Below, piece by piece: positions 1-9,033 of a DNA stretch of 64,000 nt. A program made the position numbers and the translations under genes. Every line of letters starts with the position of its first letter. Within the stretch, counting starts at the first letter, position 1. Source of the DNA: Planctomycetota bacterium (GTDB taxonomy: Bacteria; Planctomycetota; Planctomycetia; Planctomycetales; Planctomycetaceae); the NCBI GenBank assembly GCA_030836185.1, contig JAURQH010000080.1, forward strand, positions 46,249 through 110,248, given 5' to 3'. Below the pieces are notes generated by a model. That model was not told where the DNA came from and did no database searches. It saw only the letters and a program-made list of their open reading frames with translations.

Positions 1-163
1 CCGCCAGCCAGACGACAATCACCGACTTTTGACGTTCAGAACCGCGTTTTTCCGCAGCTTTGAGATCAATGGCCGGTAACAAAAAGGAAAGACCGAGTCC
101 CGCAGAGAGGCGGAAGGCATCACGGCGTGTCATGGTGCTAGCGTGCGAGTTCAGTGGTTCCAT
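1..163 (-). CDS. DUF1501 family protein, N-terminal fragment
   Basis: The left edge cuts this gene; only about 54 N-terminal codons are present. The reading begins MEPLNSHASTMTRRDAFRLS and continues through a hydrophobic stretch (GLGLSFLLPAID) to KSVIVVWLAG. A TRRDAFRLSAG segment followed by a hydrophobic run resembles a twin-arginine signal, and the SVIVVWLAGG-type start is typical of DUF1501 proteins, exported planctomycete proteins of unknown function related to the sulfatase/alkaline phosphatase fold. The start codon overlaps the 3' end of the upstream DUF1549 gene by 13 bases, which is the usual DUF1549-DUF1501 operon arrangement. A second in-frame ATG ten codons later (MTRRDAF) could be the true start. 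The family call rests on the N-terminus and the neighbour. Confidence 0.8.
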   Translation of the reverse strand, partial: MEPLNSHASTMTRRDAFRLSAGLGLSFLLPAIDLKAAEKRGSERQKSVIVVWLA

Positions 164-1785
164 GAAAACTCCAATGAGTTAAAGAGACTCCAGTAGAGAT
201 CGACAACCGCTTGCGTGCGTTGTTTGCCGTTGAGTTCCGCAAGCTGATTTTCGAAGTAAGCCATCTCGTTGGCGGTCGGATGTCGTGTTAAACAGACGAG
301 ATAACTGTTGTCGATACACTCGCGATCATTGTCAGAAAAATTGGCGACTCGTCCCGTCGAATTGAACGGATTGGCTTCGATGAGCTCTTTTGTCAAATTT
401 CCATTCATCCGCAACAAAGCCTGCGTAATCGTCCCAGACCGTTGGTCGAGTTCATCGGGGCCTAAGTCACCGTAATCACGTACGAAGTCCTGTTCACGGA
501 AGAATCGCATGGCACGAAACAGCAGGTGTGAGTTTTGGTCGATGGTCTTAATCGAAGAGGATTGTAGCATCGATCCGATCAATTGTTCTGGCCTCAGGCG
601 GGTCATGGGAAAGACGCCCCAATACTCTTTGTGGATCGCATATTCCTGCTCGGTTTCGGCAGAAGACTGCGACGATGAGCGGAACAGGTCGGTTGCCGTG
701 ATCACTCGAACTAAACGACGCAAATCGTAATTGTGTTCGCGAAAATCGTCCGCAAGCATGTCGAGCAAATCAGGGTTTTCAGGTGGATCAGGAAGATCGT
801 CGACAGAAATGTTTGTGTAATAGGGAGCCCCCAACATGAGTGCCCAGATTCGATTTGCGATGGCGCGACTGAATCGGCGATTCTCTTTGTGAGTGATCCA
901 TCCGGCGAGTTGTTGGCGGCGAGAACCCTGTTCGGGCAACCATTCGAGGCCAAAAGGAACGGCAGGGTCAACTTGTCGGGTCTCCAAAGAGAGGCGATCT
1001 TCAACTTCGTATTCGAGGGAAGGCTTGTCCTCGATGCCGACGAGTGTCAAATTCACTTGCCCGTAGAACGCTGCGAGGCCTTCAAAGTCGGACTGTTTCC
1101 AGTCATCGAATGGGTGGTCGTGACACTGAGCGCAATCGATCCTTTGACCTAAAAACGCACGAACGGTTTTCCCCGTCAATTCTTCGTGATCTAGGTCATC
1201 ACCGGCGATTCCGGCAGTGATGAAATTTACGGCAGGCTTGCCAGTCCACAGCCCTTTGTCGGCGATCACATCGCGAGTAATGTCATGCCACGGGCGTCGG
1301 GCCTCCAATTGCTCAGCGAGCCAGTCTACAAAACGGTCGCGCCGATAAACAACAAACTGCCCCCCGTCGGTTCCGACGAGACTGCGTGCCAATCGTTCTG
1401 CAAAATAGTCGGAGAATCGGCTATCTGTCAAAAGCCGCTCAGTCCATCGAGTGATCAAATCCGGTTTCGAGTGAGAGGACGACTGTTGCACACTCTCAAA
1501 CTGACGAATTTCTTCCAAGGAAGGAATCGTGCCGTGTAAAGAGAGGGAAAGTCGTCTGAGGACGGTGAGATCGCTGGCGGGCTGAAGTTCGCCCAGTCCG
1601 GCAGATTTTCGACGGAGTCTCAGCTCTTCATTGACCGTATCTCCAATTGATTGAAAGTCATCAACATCGGGAATGGAAGAGGGTAAGGGAGCGGGATCGG
1701 CCCCCGGACGAATGGTCATGCCAACCATGATTGAAATTAGCAGGACGACAATCAGAGGAGACAGGATGATGCGTAGTTTTTTCAT
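151..1785 (-). CDS. DUF1549/DUF1553 domain protein (planctomycete cytochrome-associated)
   Basis: A 544-residue exported or membrane-anchored protein. Residues 8-26 form an N-terminal hydrophobic segment after MKKLR. The middle contains GQRIDCAQCHDHPFDDW, the CxxCH-containing signature of DUF1549. The C-terminal half (RRLVRVITATDLFRSSS, LRPEQLIGSML and the closing LTRHPTANE segment) matches DUF1553. The N-terminal planctomycete cytochrome c module found in longer relatives is absent. CxxCH would normally bind haem c, but haem attachment in DUF1549 is not established. These proteins are usually co-transcribed with DUF1501 partners, as here, and their biochemical role is unknown; links to polysaccharide breakdown have been proposed. 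The two genes overlap by 13 bases. Confidence 0.88.
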   Translation of the reverse strand: MKKLRIILSPLIVVLLISIMVGMTIRPGADPAPLPSSIPDVDDFQSIGDTVNEELRLRRKSAGLGELQPASDLTVLRRLSLSLHGTIPSLEEIRQFESVQQSSSHSKPDLITRWTERLLTDSRFSDYFAERLARSLVGTDGGQFVVYRRDRFVDWLAEQLEARRPWHDITRDVIADKGLWTGKPAVNFITAGIAGDDLDHEELTGKTVRAFLGQRIDCAQCHDHPFDDWKQSDFEGLAAFYGQVNLTLVGIEDKPSLEYEVEDRLSLETRQVDPAVPFGLEWLPEQGSRRQQLAGWITHKENRRFSRAIANRIWALMLGAPYYTNISVDDLPDPPENPDLLDMLADDFREHNYDLRRLVRVITATDLFRSSSQSSAETEQEYAIHKEYWGVFPMTRLRPEQLIGSMLQSSSIKTIDQNSHLLFRAMRFFREQDFVRDYGDLGPDELDQRSGTITQALLRMNGNLTKELIEANPFNSTGRVANFSDNDRECIDNSYLVCLTRHPTANEMAYFENQLAELNGKQRTQAVVDLYWSLFNSLEFSWNH

Positions 1786-1986
1786 CGGGCTGATTCCTCG
1801 TGAGACCTGGACATCTGGCTTACCGAAATAGAGTCCTTACGTCAGTTTACCCGGCCTGACGAGAGCCGGTTTCAACTGATTCTCGCATTTTGGAAAGAAA
1901 CCTGAAACGAAAATTCCGAAGGAAAGGTAAGGATTGGCAGATCTTCACGAAAAAACATTGTTCCGGCACTCAAACCGGTGATAATC

Positions 1987-3231
1987 ATGAGCATGACCTC
2001 GCTACCTCCCACACCTTCAGACTCTCCTCTGTTTGAGGAAGAGGCGTCTGTCCCGATTTTTGCGGAGGAGCCTGCCGAAATTGATGTTTTTCTGGACGAT
2101 GATGGCTTTGGACAACTAGCGAGCTGTCCACATCCCTTCCGAAAACCGATTCGCGCAATTGGCTGGCTGATTCGCCATGCCTTCGGGGTTGCGAGCCTTG
2201 TATTGTTACTCGCGGTACTTGCCGTGATCCCGATTGTCAACTTTTTTGTGCTTGGCTATCTGTTGGAAGCGGAGGCTCGTGTCGCGAGAACTGGGAAATT
2301 GCGATATGCGTTGCATCTGATCGATGTCGCTCCCCGTATTGGATCAATTGTACTCGGTTGCTGGCTATGGATGTTCCCGCTACGGTTATTGTCTGGGGTT
2401 GCCGGCGACGTGGCAATCATCAGCCCAGGCAGCGATCGTTATCTCTTCTTGCAAGGAGCCACTTACATTGTGGCGATTCTGGTGGGATTGCACTTAGTTT
2501 TTGCTCTGGCTCGGGGAGGATCTCTGGGTTCCTTCGTTCGACCGCTGAAAAATGTCTTGTGGTTTTCAAAACAAATGCGCGCTGGTTCGTATTGGGAACA
2601 AGCAGAACGGCACCTGCGATCCTATTTGCATACATTCCGTTTCAAGCATCACTTTCTGCTGGGGCTCAAAGGCTTTTTGGGAGCAATGCTTTGGTTGGTT
2701 CCGCCGACACTCCTTTTTGCCTCAGCCAATAGCTCTGAAGGAGTCCGCATCATCGTGACGATCATTGGCGGTCTTTGTCTGGTCGTTGTCTTTGGTTGGT
2801 TGCCTTTCTTGCAAGCTCACGTTGCCGCAGAGAACCGTTGGAAGGCTATCGGAAATCGAAAAGTTGCCAGTCGCATTTGGGCACATGCTCCTATTGCCGC
2901 TTTTCTGTCAGTGCTCATGACTTTCGCGTTGGCATTGCCACTTTACTTATTGAAGGTGCGGTTGCTCCCCGAAGATGCAATGTGGGTGGCGACATTAGTC
3001 TACTTGGTCAGCATCTATCCGGCGAGAATCATCACTGGATGGGCCTACTCACGTGGCATGCGTCCTGATAAACCTCGCTCACGCTGGTGGCTACGCTGGA
3101 GCATGAAGCTGTTGAGCTTTGCCGCAATTCTTGCGTTTACAGTTCTGCTGTTTTTTACGCAAGACATTAGCGAACACGGCAAACTGGCACTCTTTGAACA
3201 TCACGCTTTTCTACTCCCCGTGCCGTTTTAA
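1987..3231 (+). CDS. Conserved multi-pass membrane protein of unknown function
   Basis: A protein of about 414 residues. It opens with a roughly 50-residue acidic, Pro/Glu-rich cytoplasmic-type segment. Several hydrophobic spans follow: a SLVLLLAVLAVIPIVNFFVLGYLLEA pair near residues 70-90, then spans near 120, 165, 235, 265, 310, 340 and 380. FVLGYLLEAEARVARTGKLR resembles the start of membrane proteins common in planctomycete genomes, but I recognise no catalytic motif. A GTG three codons earlier (1978) is possible. I chose the ATG at 1987, with weak GGTGAT upstream. The stop lies 9 bases from the convergent stop of the large minus-strand protein. It could be a transporter-like or DUF4013-like protein; the sequence does not decide. 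Confidence 0.75.
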   Translation: MSMTSLPPTPSDSPLFEEEASVPIFAEEPAEIDVFLDDDGFGQLASCPHPFRKPIRAIGWLIRHAFGVASLVLLLAVLAVIPIVNFFVLGYLLEAEARVARTGKLRYALHLIDVAPRIGSIVLGCWLWMFPLRLLSGVAGDVAIISPGSDRYLFLQGATYIVAILVGLHLVFALARGGSLGSFVRPLKNVLWFSKQMRAGSYWEQAERHLRSYLHTFRFKHHFLLGLKGFLGAMLWLVPPTLLFASANSSEGVRIIVTIIGGLCLVVVFGWLPFLQAHVAAENRWKAIGNRKVASRIWAHAPIAAFLSVLMTFALALPLYLLKVRLLPEDAMWVATLVYLVSIYPARIITGWAYSRGMRPDKPRSRWWLRWSMKLLSFAAILAFTVLLFFTQDISEHGKLALFEHHAFLLPVPF

Positions 3232-3240
3232 GAGAGATTC

Positions 3241-6200
3241 TCACTCGTCCTCGTCGGTTGTTTCTGTTTCTGTCGAAGGGGTGGAAGGTTTCTTTTTGGT
3301 TGTTTTTTTCTTGCGGCGTGTGGGGGTACTCAAAAGTTTGAGTTGTCGTTTCATATCACGCAAATTGATGAGCGTATGGGACAACTCGAACACAGGTTGA
3401 GGAGAGTTCCAAACGGCTCCCTGCTCACGATCAGCGATTTGATCGAGTTCTTTTTCCAATGTTTTTAGCCATAAGGGAATATCGACGGCCGATCCTGCAC
3501 TCGTTGCCAGATATTCTTCGATCTCTTTTCGCAAGTCCCGGAATGCCGCGGACGTTTCTTCACCTTGGGGAACCTCCTCAACCGCACGTGGAACGAGAGC
3601 CAACATCCGGTTGACGGCGAGCGGCTTCACAAATCGTTCTTCCAGATGATCTGCAAGAGAAGGCAAAGTCATGCCGTAACGGGATTGCAAATCTCGCAGT
3701 TTCTTGATGTGGCGTTCCGCTATTTCGGCAGAACGTAAGCGGAAGATATGTTCCCACATCAGCGCTGCTTCCCTCTTGTCCTGACGACAGAGCACTTCGT
3801 GAGCGATGGCAACAGGTGCCATCTTCCAGGCATCGCGTTCATAATCGGCTTCGATGCGCAGGAAGTCGAGAAAGCAGAAAAATTTTTCGCCGTAATCGGA
3901 ATGTGTCGTGGTCGAATTGTATTCGAGAAAACGGTCGAACTTATCGACGACAGACCCGTAAATCAGTTCGAGATAATCAATCGCATCATCGCGATTAATG
4001 GCGCCTTCTTGCAAATCTTCGATGAGTCGGACGGGATGTAAAGGATCGGCATTTTCTTCGAGATGATCGAGGAACGGATCAATTCCACTGTGCAAGATGG
4101 CTCGCACATTGCCGAGAGACAGCATGCGGGCATGAAAAAGCTCGGCTCCATATTTGATAATGAACTCGCGAACTTCGTTCATCGTTTCATCATCGCTGAG
4201 TGCTTCAACGGTCGAGAGTCGCATCGACCGAGAATGCTTCAACCAGAGTTCCAGGTAATGTTCGACGATTTCAGAGACAAGGTCGGTGAGTTCCTCGTTA
4301 CTGTAACGGCCCGATTTCCATTGACTGGAAGACGAAATCACACATTTTAATGTGCTGCTGATAGCGGTACGAAAGAGTTGATCGAATTCAGTGACCGGAG
4401 GACCAGCGGGACGAATTTCCCGTTCCATTCTGTAAGCTGTATAGAGGACTTCGTAAGTCTCGTAAACAAGTCCCATCTGTGGGAGTTGAGTCAGTAGAAA
4501 ACGGAGAAAGGTCTGTAGTTTGCGGGCAGCAAGAACGGGGCCCGGTTGGCCTCCATTTTCGAAGGGGACGTACAACAAAGGTTGTTTTCGGAGACGTTCC
4601 AGCAAACGTGGTGTTAATGCACGAACCTGTTCGGGTTGACGACAAAAGATCGCCCGAAAATAATCAATCATTAGTCGTTCGTCGGGATCTTCGGCGAGTG
4701 CAGAGGACTCTTTTCCGATCAGGCATAACAATGACCACGACGCGAAATACGCATTCACATAAGAATTGATGATCGCGTACAATAGGTGGAACTTCGATTG
4801 TAGTTGAATGTCGTATTCGACATTAGAATCGTGGTCTCCTTGACCACCTTCAATGTCCTGCTCCCAGACAGCAACCAGCAAGCGAGTCAACTGTTTCTGG
4901 AGATCGATGGTTTTTTTATACCAGTTAAGAACGGTAGCCCGCTGCGTGTCATTGATCGAGGAGTGATCTGTTTCGGTCGAAGAATCTTCCTCAGTCGGAG
5001 AGAACGATTCGTTGAGAGACGTGGCCGCCATTTGCCACATCTGCGATAACGAAAGCACAAATTTCAAGTGGGGCTCGAGCTCTCGGTATAACAGCTCAAA
5101 TTCCGTCGGTTCAAGATTGTACCCACCATCGAGAGTCTCCCCGGAGACACCATCTTCTGCCGAATCCTGAAAAGGAACATCTCCAAAGGCAGTTGCGAAA
5201 GGATCCTCGTCTTCGTCGTCATCCTCATCATCGAGGAAGGAATCTTCAAAATCTGGATCGAGGAGATCATCGATGTCGTAGTCATCATCGTCATCATCAA
5301 GATCCAGGTCGAGCGCCTGATTCGTCGGAACGTCCCAATAAGGCCCTGCGTTGACTTCGATGTAGTCGAAGAAACGACTCAGTAATGACCACCGATCTTC
5401 GGGGGCTGCATGTTCAGTGACTGCCTTGACCCAGTTGCGTAACTGGTCATGAATCGAATGAGTTCCCGATTCGAGACCGATGGTGTCGGCTTCGCTCATC
5501 CAGTGGATACAGAGCGCCATTGCGGCAACGTAATCCTGTTTACCAATCAGTGCCGTGACCAAGAGTGAATAGGCTTTTGCCGATTCAAATTCACTGACTT
5601 TAGTCCGCCAGAATGAAACATTGCCGGCTTCTTCTCCGGCGTCCCGCCAATCGAGTAACCCACTGGAGACTCGCGAGGCTGACAGGTAACTTTCGTTGCC
5701 TGAAACTTGAGGAAGATCGTCGATAGTGGTTGTGGCGTAGCGGTCCCAAAAATGTGCCAGGACGTGGAATTTTTTCTTGATGGAATCCTGGAGTTCTGTT
5801 TTTCCCTGAGCGGCCGCTTCTCCCATCACTCGCGCGTACACACCGAAGATAGATTCCATCAAAGAAAGTAAAATTTCGATACGATGATCGGGAACACTAT
5901 CTTCCCGAGCGCTGAACAGAGGGAACTGTGCCTGGAATCCGAGAATGTTCCAGGGGTCCACAAACGCGCCACATTCGATTCCTCGATGCAGCAAAGCTTC
6001 AAGCTCACGGGCATTCTCGGCGGCTTCTTCTAACTGTCCCGCGTCGAGTTTCAAGTGTGCCGAGGTGACAAGACATTCCATCTCGGTTTCAAAACGAGCG
6101 GAAGTCGAGGGAATCACGTCCGCTTGCTGTCGGGCTTGCTGTGTGAAACCCATACGAGCATAGAGATTCGCAATCTGGCGATGCTGGACCTGAGAAGCTC

Positions 6201-7317
6201 CGTATCGAGCCAAGTGCATGTTGAGATATTGTCGCACGTGTCCGAATGGTTGCTGTGTTCTTTTGGCAGCCTCCATCAAACGTTGTTCACGATCCCCTTC
6301 TGCCTGATCGATCAAACGGTCGTAAAAGGCGTCTCTTTGTCGGGCGACTTTTGGTAACAGTGAGGTGAGTGAAACGTCAGATGAATGTGTATCAGGGCCA
6401 GCTCCACTAATCGACGAAGCCATTAAAGCAGTACCACACAGGACAGCCGCGGCATCGTAAAGCAATTCTTCTCGCGAAATGTCGTCGTTGTCCGCCATCC
6501 AATGCAAAAGAGCATCCAAGATGATTTGGCGAATAATAAAACGAGTATAGAAACCACTGTTGTCGATCTGATGAGGATCCCATTCGCCAAACATATAGTT
6601 GGTGCGTTTATTCACCGGGTGCATATGATCGTGGGCACGCACATCGACGGCAAGTTCCTGCATGCGGTCGAGATCAAAATACGATTCGGCCAGAATTTCG
6701 CGAGGAGTTTGCTGAAAGAATTGAATCGTCCCCGAGATCAATTCTTCGTAGGGCCCGTGAGCGACTCCCGTTTCTTTCAAATAGATGGGAACTGGTCGAT
6801 ATCGCTCGTGTTCATAAGGTTCCATCTGCTGTTCGTTCTCAAGCACAGCGACCGGTCGATAGCCGATAAAATTATTGAGAGCGTGCCGAGCACCTTCCAC
6901 AATGCGGTCAGTCTCGTCCCACGGACCTTGTTGTGAAAGCACAGCTTCAAACAGACGCGCCAAGAAGTAGGGCTGATGAAACATGACCTCCTGAACGTGG
7001 AACAGCAGATCCTTATGAAAATCTCGGTATTCGGGATACAGGTGGTCGAAAGTGATTTCAATGACGCGGCGAGCCTGCGTCGCGTTCGAGAAAGTCTCTG
7101 AAGACTCTTCAAGGTTGCTGAGCGATTCTAAAAGATGGTCTCTGAGAAGTGGCTTATGGAGTCGATCAGCATAAAGCACCGATAGCTCATTCAAATGAGT
7201 CTGGAAGCTGCTATCTGGTTTACCTTCCGAAAAGTTCAGATATCCGAGCAATTGACGGAAGCGGTCGGCTTCCCCCTGAGGATAACTGTCAGATTGTGAA
7301 CTTCGGGAATCTGCCAT
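3241..7317 (-). CDS. Very large acidic protein of unknown function (1358 aa)
   Basis: A single uninterrupted frame of 1358 residues with no signal peptide or membrane span. Most of it reads as helical repeats (ARYGASQVQHRQIANLYARM, AAENARELEALL), suggesting an alpha-solenoid scaffold of the TPR kind, but no canonical repeat is clear. Near residues 665-720 lies an intensely acidic linker rich in consecutive Asp and Glu (DLDLDDDDDDYDIDDLL and DDEDDDEDEDPF). The C-terminus has a Lys/Arg cluster (TRRKKKTTKKKPS) and then an acidic TETETTDEDE tail. The frame is confirmed by its length and by normal codon usage across the acidic region. It diverges from the MotA/ExbB-like operon, with 450 bases between the starts. 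I recognise no family. A scaffold or regulator is only a guess. Confidence 0.8.
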   Translation of the reverse strand: MADSRSSQSDSYPQGEADRFRQLLGYLNFSEGKPDSSFQTHLNELSVLYADRLHKPLLRDHLLESLSNLEESSETFSNATQARRVIEITFDHLYPEYRDFHKDLLFHVQEVMFHQPYFLARLFEAVLSQQGPWDETDRIVEGARHALNNFIGYRPVAVLENEQQMEPYEHERYRPVPIYLKETGVAHGPYEELISGTIQFFQQTPREILAESYFDLDRMQELAVDVRAHDHMHPVNKRTNYMFGEWDPHQIDNSGFYTRFIIRQIILDALLHWMADNDDISREELLYDAAAVLCGTALMASSISGAGPDTHSSDVSLTSLLPKVARQRDAFYDRLIDQAEGDREQRLMEAAKRTQQPFGHVRQYLNMHLARYGASQVQHRQIANLYARMGFTQQARQQADVIPSTSARFETEMECLVTSAHLKLDAGQLEEAAENARELEALLHRGIECGAFVDPWNILGFQAQFPLFSAREDSVPDHRIEILLSLMESIFGVYARVMGEAAAQGKTELQDSIKKKFHVLAHFWDRYATTTIDDLPQVSGNESYLSASRVSSGLLDWRDAGEEAGNVSFWRTKVSEFESAKAYSLLVTALIGKQDYVAAMALCIHWMSEADTIGLESGTHSIHDQLRNWVKAVTEHAAPEDRWSLLSRFFDYIEVNAGPYWDVPTNQALDLDLDDDDDDYDIDDLLDPDFEDSFLDDEDDDEDEDPFATAFGDVPFQDSAEDGVSGETLDGGYNLEPTEFELLYRELEPHLKFVLSLSQMWQMAATSLNESFSPTEEDSSTETDHSSINDTQRATVLNWYKKTIDLQKQLTRLLVAVWEQDIEGGQGDHDSNVEYDIQLQSKFHLLYAIINSYVNAYFASWSLLCLIGKESSALAEDPDERLMIDYFRAIFCRQPEQVRALTPRLLERLRKQPLLYVPFENGGQPGPVLAARKLQTFLRFLLTQLPQMGLVYETYEVLYTAYRMEREIRPAGPPVTEFDQLFRTAISSTLKCVISSSSQWKSGRYSNEELTDLVSEIVEHYLELWLKHSRSMRLSTVEALSDDETMNEVREFIIKYGAELFHARMLSLGNVRAILHSGIDPFLDHLEENADPLHPVRLIEDLQEGAINRDDAIDYLELIYGSVVDKFDRFLEYNSTTTHSDYGEKFFCFLDFLRIEADYERDAWKMAPVAIAHEVLCRQDKREAALMWEHIFRLRSAEIAERHIKKLRDLQSRYGMTLPSLADHLEERFVKPLAVNRMLALVPRAVEEVPQGEETSAAFRDLRKEIEEYLATSAGSAVDIPLWLKTLEKELDQIADREQGAVWNSPQPVFELSHTLINLRDMKRQLKLLSTPTRRKKKTTKKKPSTPSTETETTDEDE

Positions 7318-7767
7318 GGAGAGGAGTCAGTCCGCTGGAAGCATCCGTAAGGTGTTCAATTTGTTGCAAGGTATTGTCGCGTAAAGAGAAACACCTCTTT
7401 ACCACGAGAGGAATCGAGCATCCAAGGATACGATTTTACGAGAAATATCTCCAGTCAGTCGGCTCCTGCCAAAAGAGAAGTTTCACGAGAGTCCTCCAGC
7501 ACATTGCGACGCAGAATAGAAACTGCGGGAATATCCTTATCTAAACCGTAAACCGCACACAGGAAATACTTTATGAACTCCCAAGAGCACTCGGCAGGAG
7601 ATGCACGGGAGGATTTTAAGGAAAAGGTCAAATTTGACGGTTTTAACGCCGATTTGATTGATAAGGGGTTTCCCCAATGCCTACGGAGAAGATGCGTACC
7701 GATTAGACACATGAAGTGTCTGGTGCGAAGACTCTTCCATCAAGGACGGATCAAAGGAGTGTCCAAA
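7318..7767. other. Divergent intergenic region
   Basis: These 450 bases separate the minus-strand 1358-aa gene from the MotA/ExbB-like gene and should hold both promoters. The channel frame stays open upstream to an ATG at 7573 that also has an AGGAAA-like site. The extra 65 residues are Cys/Arg-rich and unlike a MotA-family N-terminus, so I treat them as leader. TTGACG near 7636 could be a -35 element, but no convincing -10 follows it. Confidence 0.4.
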
Positions 7768-8982
7768 ATGTCTGCCAGTAAGAAAACCTACTCTCACGAA
7801 TCCTCCTCGGCATTAGCGACGATTTCGCAATCGCCGATTTTATGGGGCGGTGCGTTCACTGTCGGCTTTTATGCAGCAATCCCGTATTTGCCACGATATC
7901 AAGAGATGGCGCAGCGATACTTCTGTAGCCATCCTTTGGAATATGCAACCACCTATCTGTTCTTTGTGGGAATCGCCGTGCTGGTCTTCAAAGCACTGGC
8001 GGTCGGAACGGAGAAAGCCGCGTTAAGGTTTGAGCTTTTCGAGAAAATCGACGAGGCTGACCTCGAATTCGCGGACGAACTCAAGAATCGCATCCAATCG
8101 ATACCCGGACAATTCCATAACTCCTGGTTTATCTCACGCATGCGCGACATCGCCCATTATCTTCGCCCCGGACAAAGTCAAGAGTCTGTGGAGGAACACA
8201 TTCGGTATCTGGCAGATCGGGCGGCTGACAAATTACACGGTAGTTATGCGTTGGTGCGAACGGTGACTTGGGCAGTTCCGATTCTCGGGTTCCTGGGCAC
8301 TGTCATCGGTATCACGATGGCGATTGCCAATATTTCATTGACGGAGTTACAAACTTCTTTGTCCGAAGTTGTTGGAGGATTGTCAGTCTCATTTGATACA
8401 ACCGCACTCGCACTGACACTCTCTTTGATTTTGGTGTTTGCCTCTTTTCTTGTCGAACGGATGGAGCAACAAATTTTGAGCGAAGTGGAGGACTTGGGGA
8501 TCGAGGAAGTGGCCTACCGAGTTGTTTCGAAGGATGCTCATTCTGCGAGTCCAATGGTTCAGGCGGAGAAAGAGGCAGCCGACGAACTCTTAAAGCAAAC
8601 TCGCAGAATGGTCAATGAGCAGATCCAAATGTGGTCACACGCATTAGAGGGAATGCGAAAATCATGGGTCGAGAGTCTACATTCACAGGAAAGCCAATTG
8701 AACCAGGCGATTCGACAATCTCTGGAACAGACTCTCGAATCTTGGCAAAAAGAACTGCGGTCGGGTTCCAATCAATTATCCGATCATCAAGCAGAACTGG
8801 TTACACAAACAAAACTGCTGACACAATTACTTGATCGGGAGGAATCTCTGGCCTCCGTCAGCGATCGGCTCAATGAAAACCTGACGGCTATTACTGCCAG
8901 CAATAAATTGGAAGAAGTTTTGCACAACTTGAATGCCGCCGTTCACCTGTTGACTTCAAAATCTTTAAATCGTGCTGCTTGA
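7768..8982 (+). CDS. MotA/TolQ/ExbB-family proton channel with long cytoplasmic coiled-coil tail
   Basis: A 404-residue inner-membrane protein. Predicted spans are at about 25-41, 60-79, 165-188 and 207-229. The third and fourth carry the family core: WAVPILGFLGTVIGITMAI, then VGGLSVSFDTTALALTLSL, equivalent to the GLLGTVxG and LxTTxxGL motifs of TolQ/ExbB/MotA. The Thr pair in the last span is where the ion-conducting polar residues normally sit. After residue 230 comes about 170 residues of charged, Gln/Glu-rich helix, probably coiled coil. The start was set at 7768 because AAGGAG lies 9 bases upstream. An ATG at 7573 also has a possible site, but the extension looks unlike the family. It is first of three co-directional genes; the next two are its likely partners. 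Such channels use ion flow to drive a B-type subunit through the envelope. Confidence 0.88.
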   Translation: MSASKKTYSHESSSALATISQSPILWGGAFTVGFYAAIPYLPRYQEMAQRYFCSHPLEYATTYLFFVGIAVLVFKALAVGTEKAALRFELFEKIDEADLEFADELKNRIQSIPGQFHNSWFISRMRDIAHYLRPGQSQESVEEHIRYLADRAADKLHGSYALVRTVTWAVPILGFLGTVIGITMAIANISLTELQTSLSEVVGGLSVSFDTTALALTLSLILVFASFLVERMEQQILSEVEDLGIEEVAYRVVSKDAHSASPMVQAEKEAADELLKQTRRMVNEQIQMWSHALEGMRKSWVESLHSQESQLNQAIRQSLEQTLESWQKELRSGSNQLSDHQAELVTQTKLLTQLLDREESLASVSDRLNENLTAITASNKLEEVLHNLNAAVHLLTSKSLNRAA

Positions 8983-9033
8983 TCGCACCTCTTCGCTGTT
9001 ATGAATGACCGTTTTTGATTTCTGGAATCGTCC

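Noticed and set aside
5064..5300. Met/Thr/Ile-rich frame opposite the acidic linker
   Set aside because: It is a shadow of the Asp/Glu codon run of the large minus-strand protein, with low complexity and no start signal.
7573..7767. 65-residue N-terminal extension of the MotA/ExbB-like protein
   Set aside because: It has a possible AGGAAA site, but the residues are Cys/Arg-rich and unlike the family N-terminus. The ATG at 7768 has a better-placed AAGGAG.
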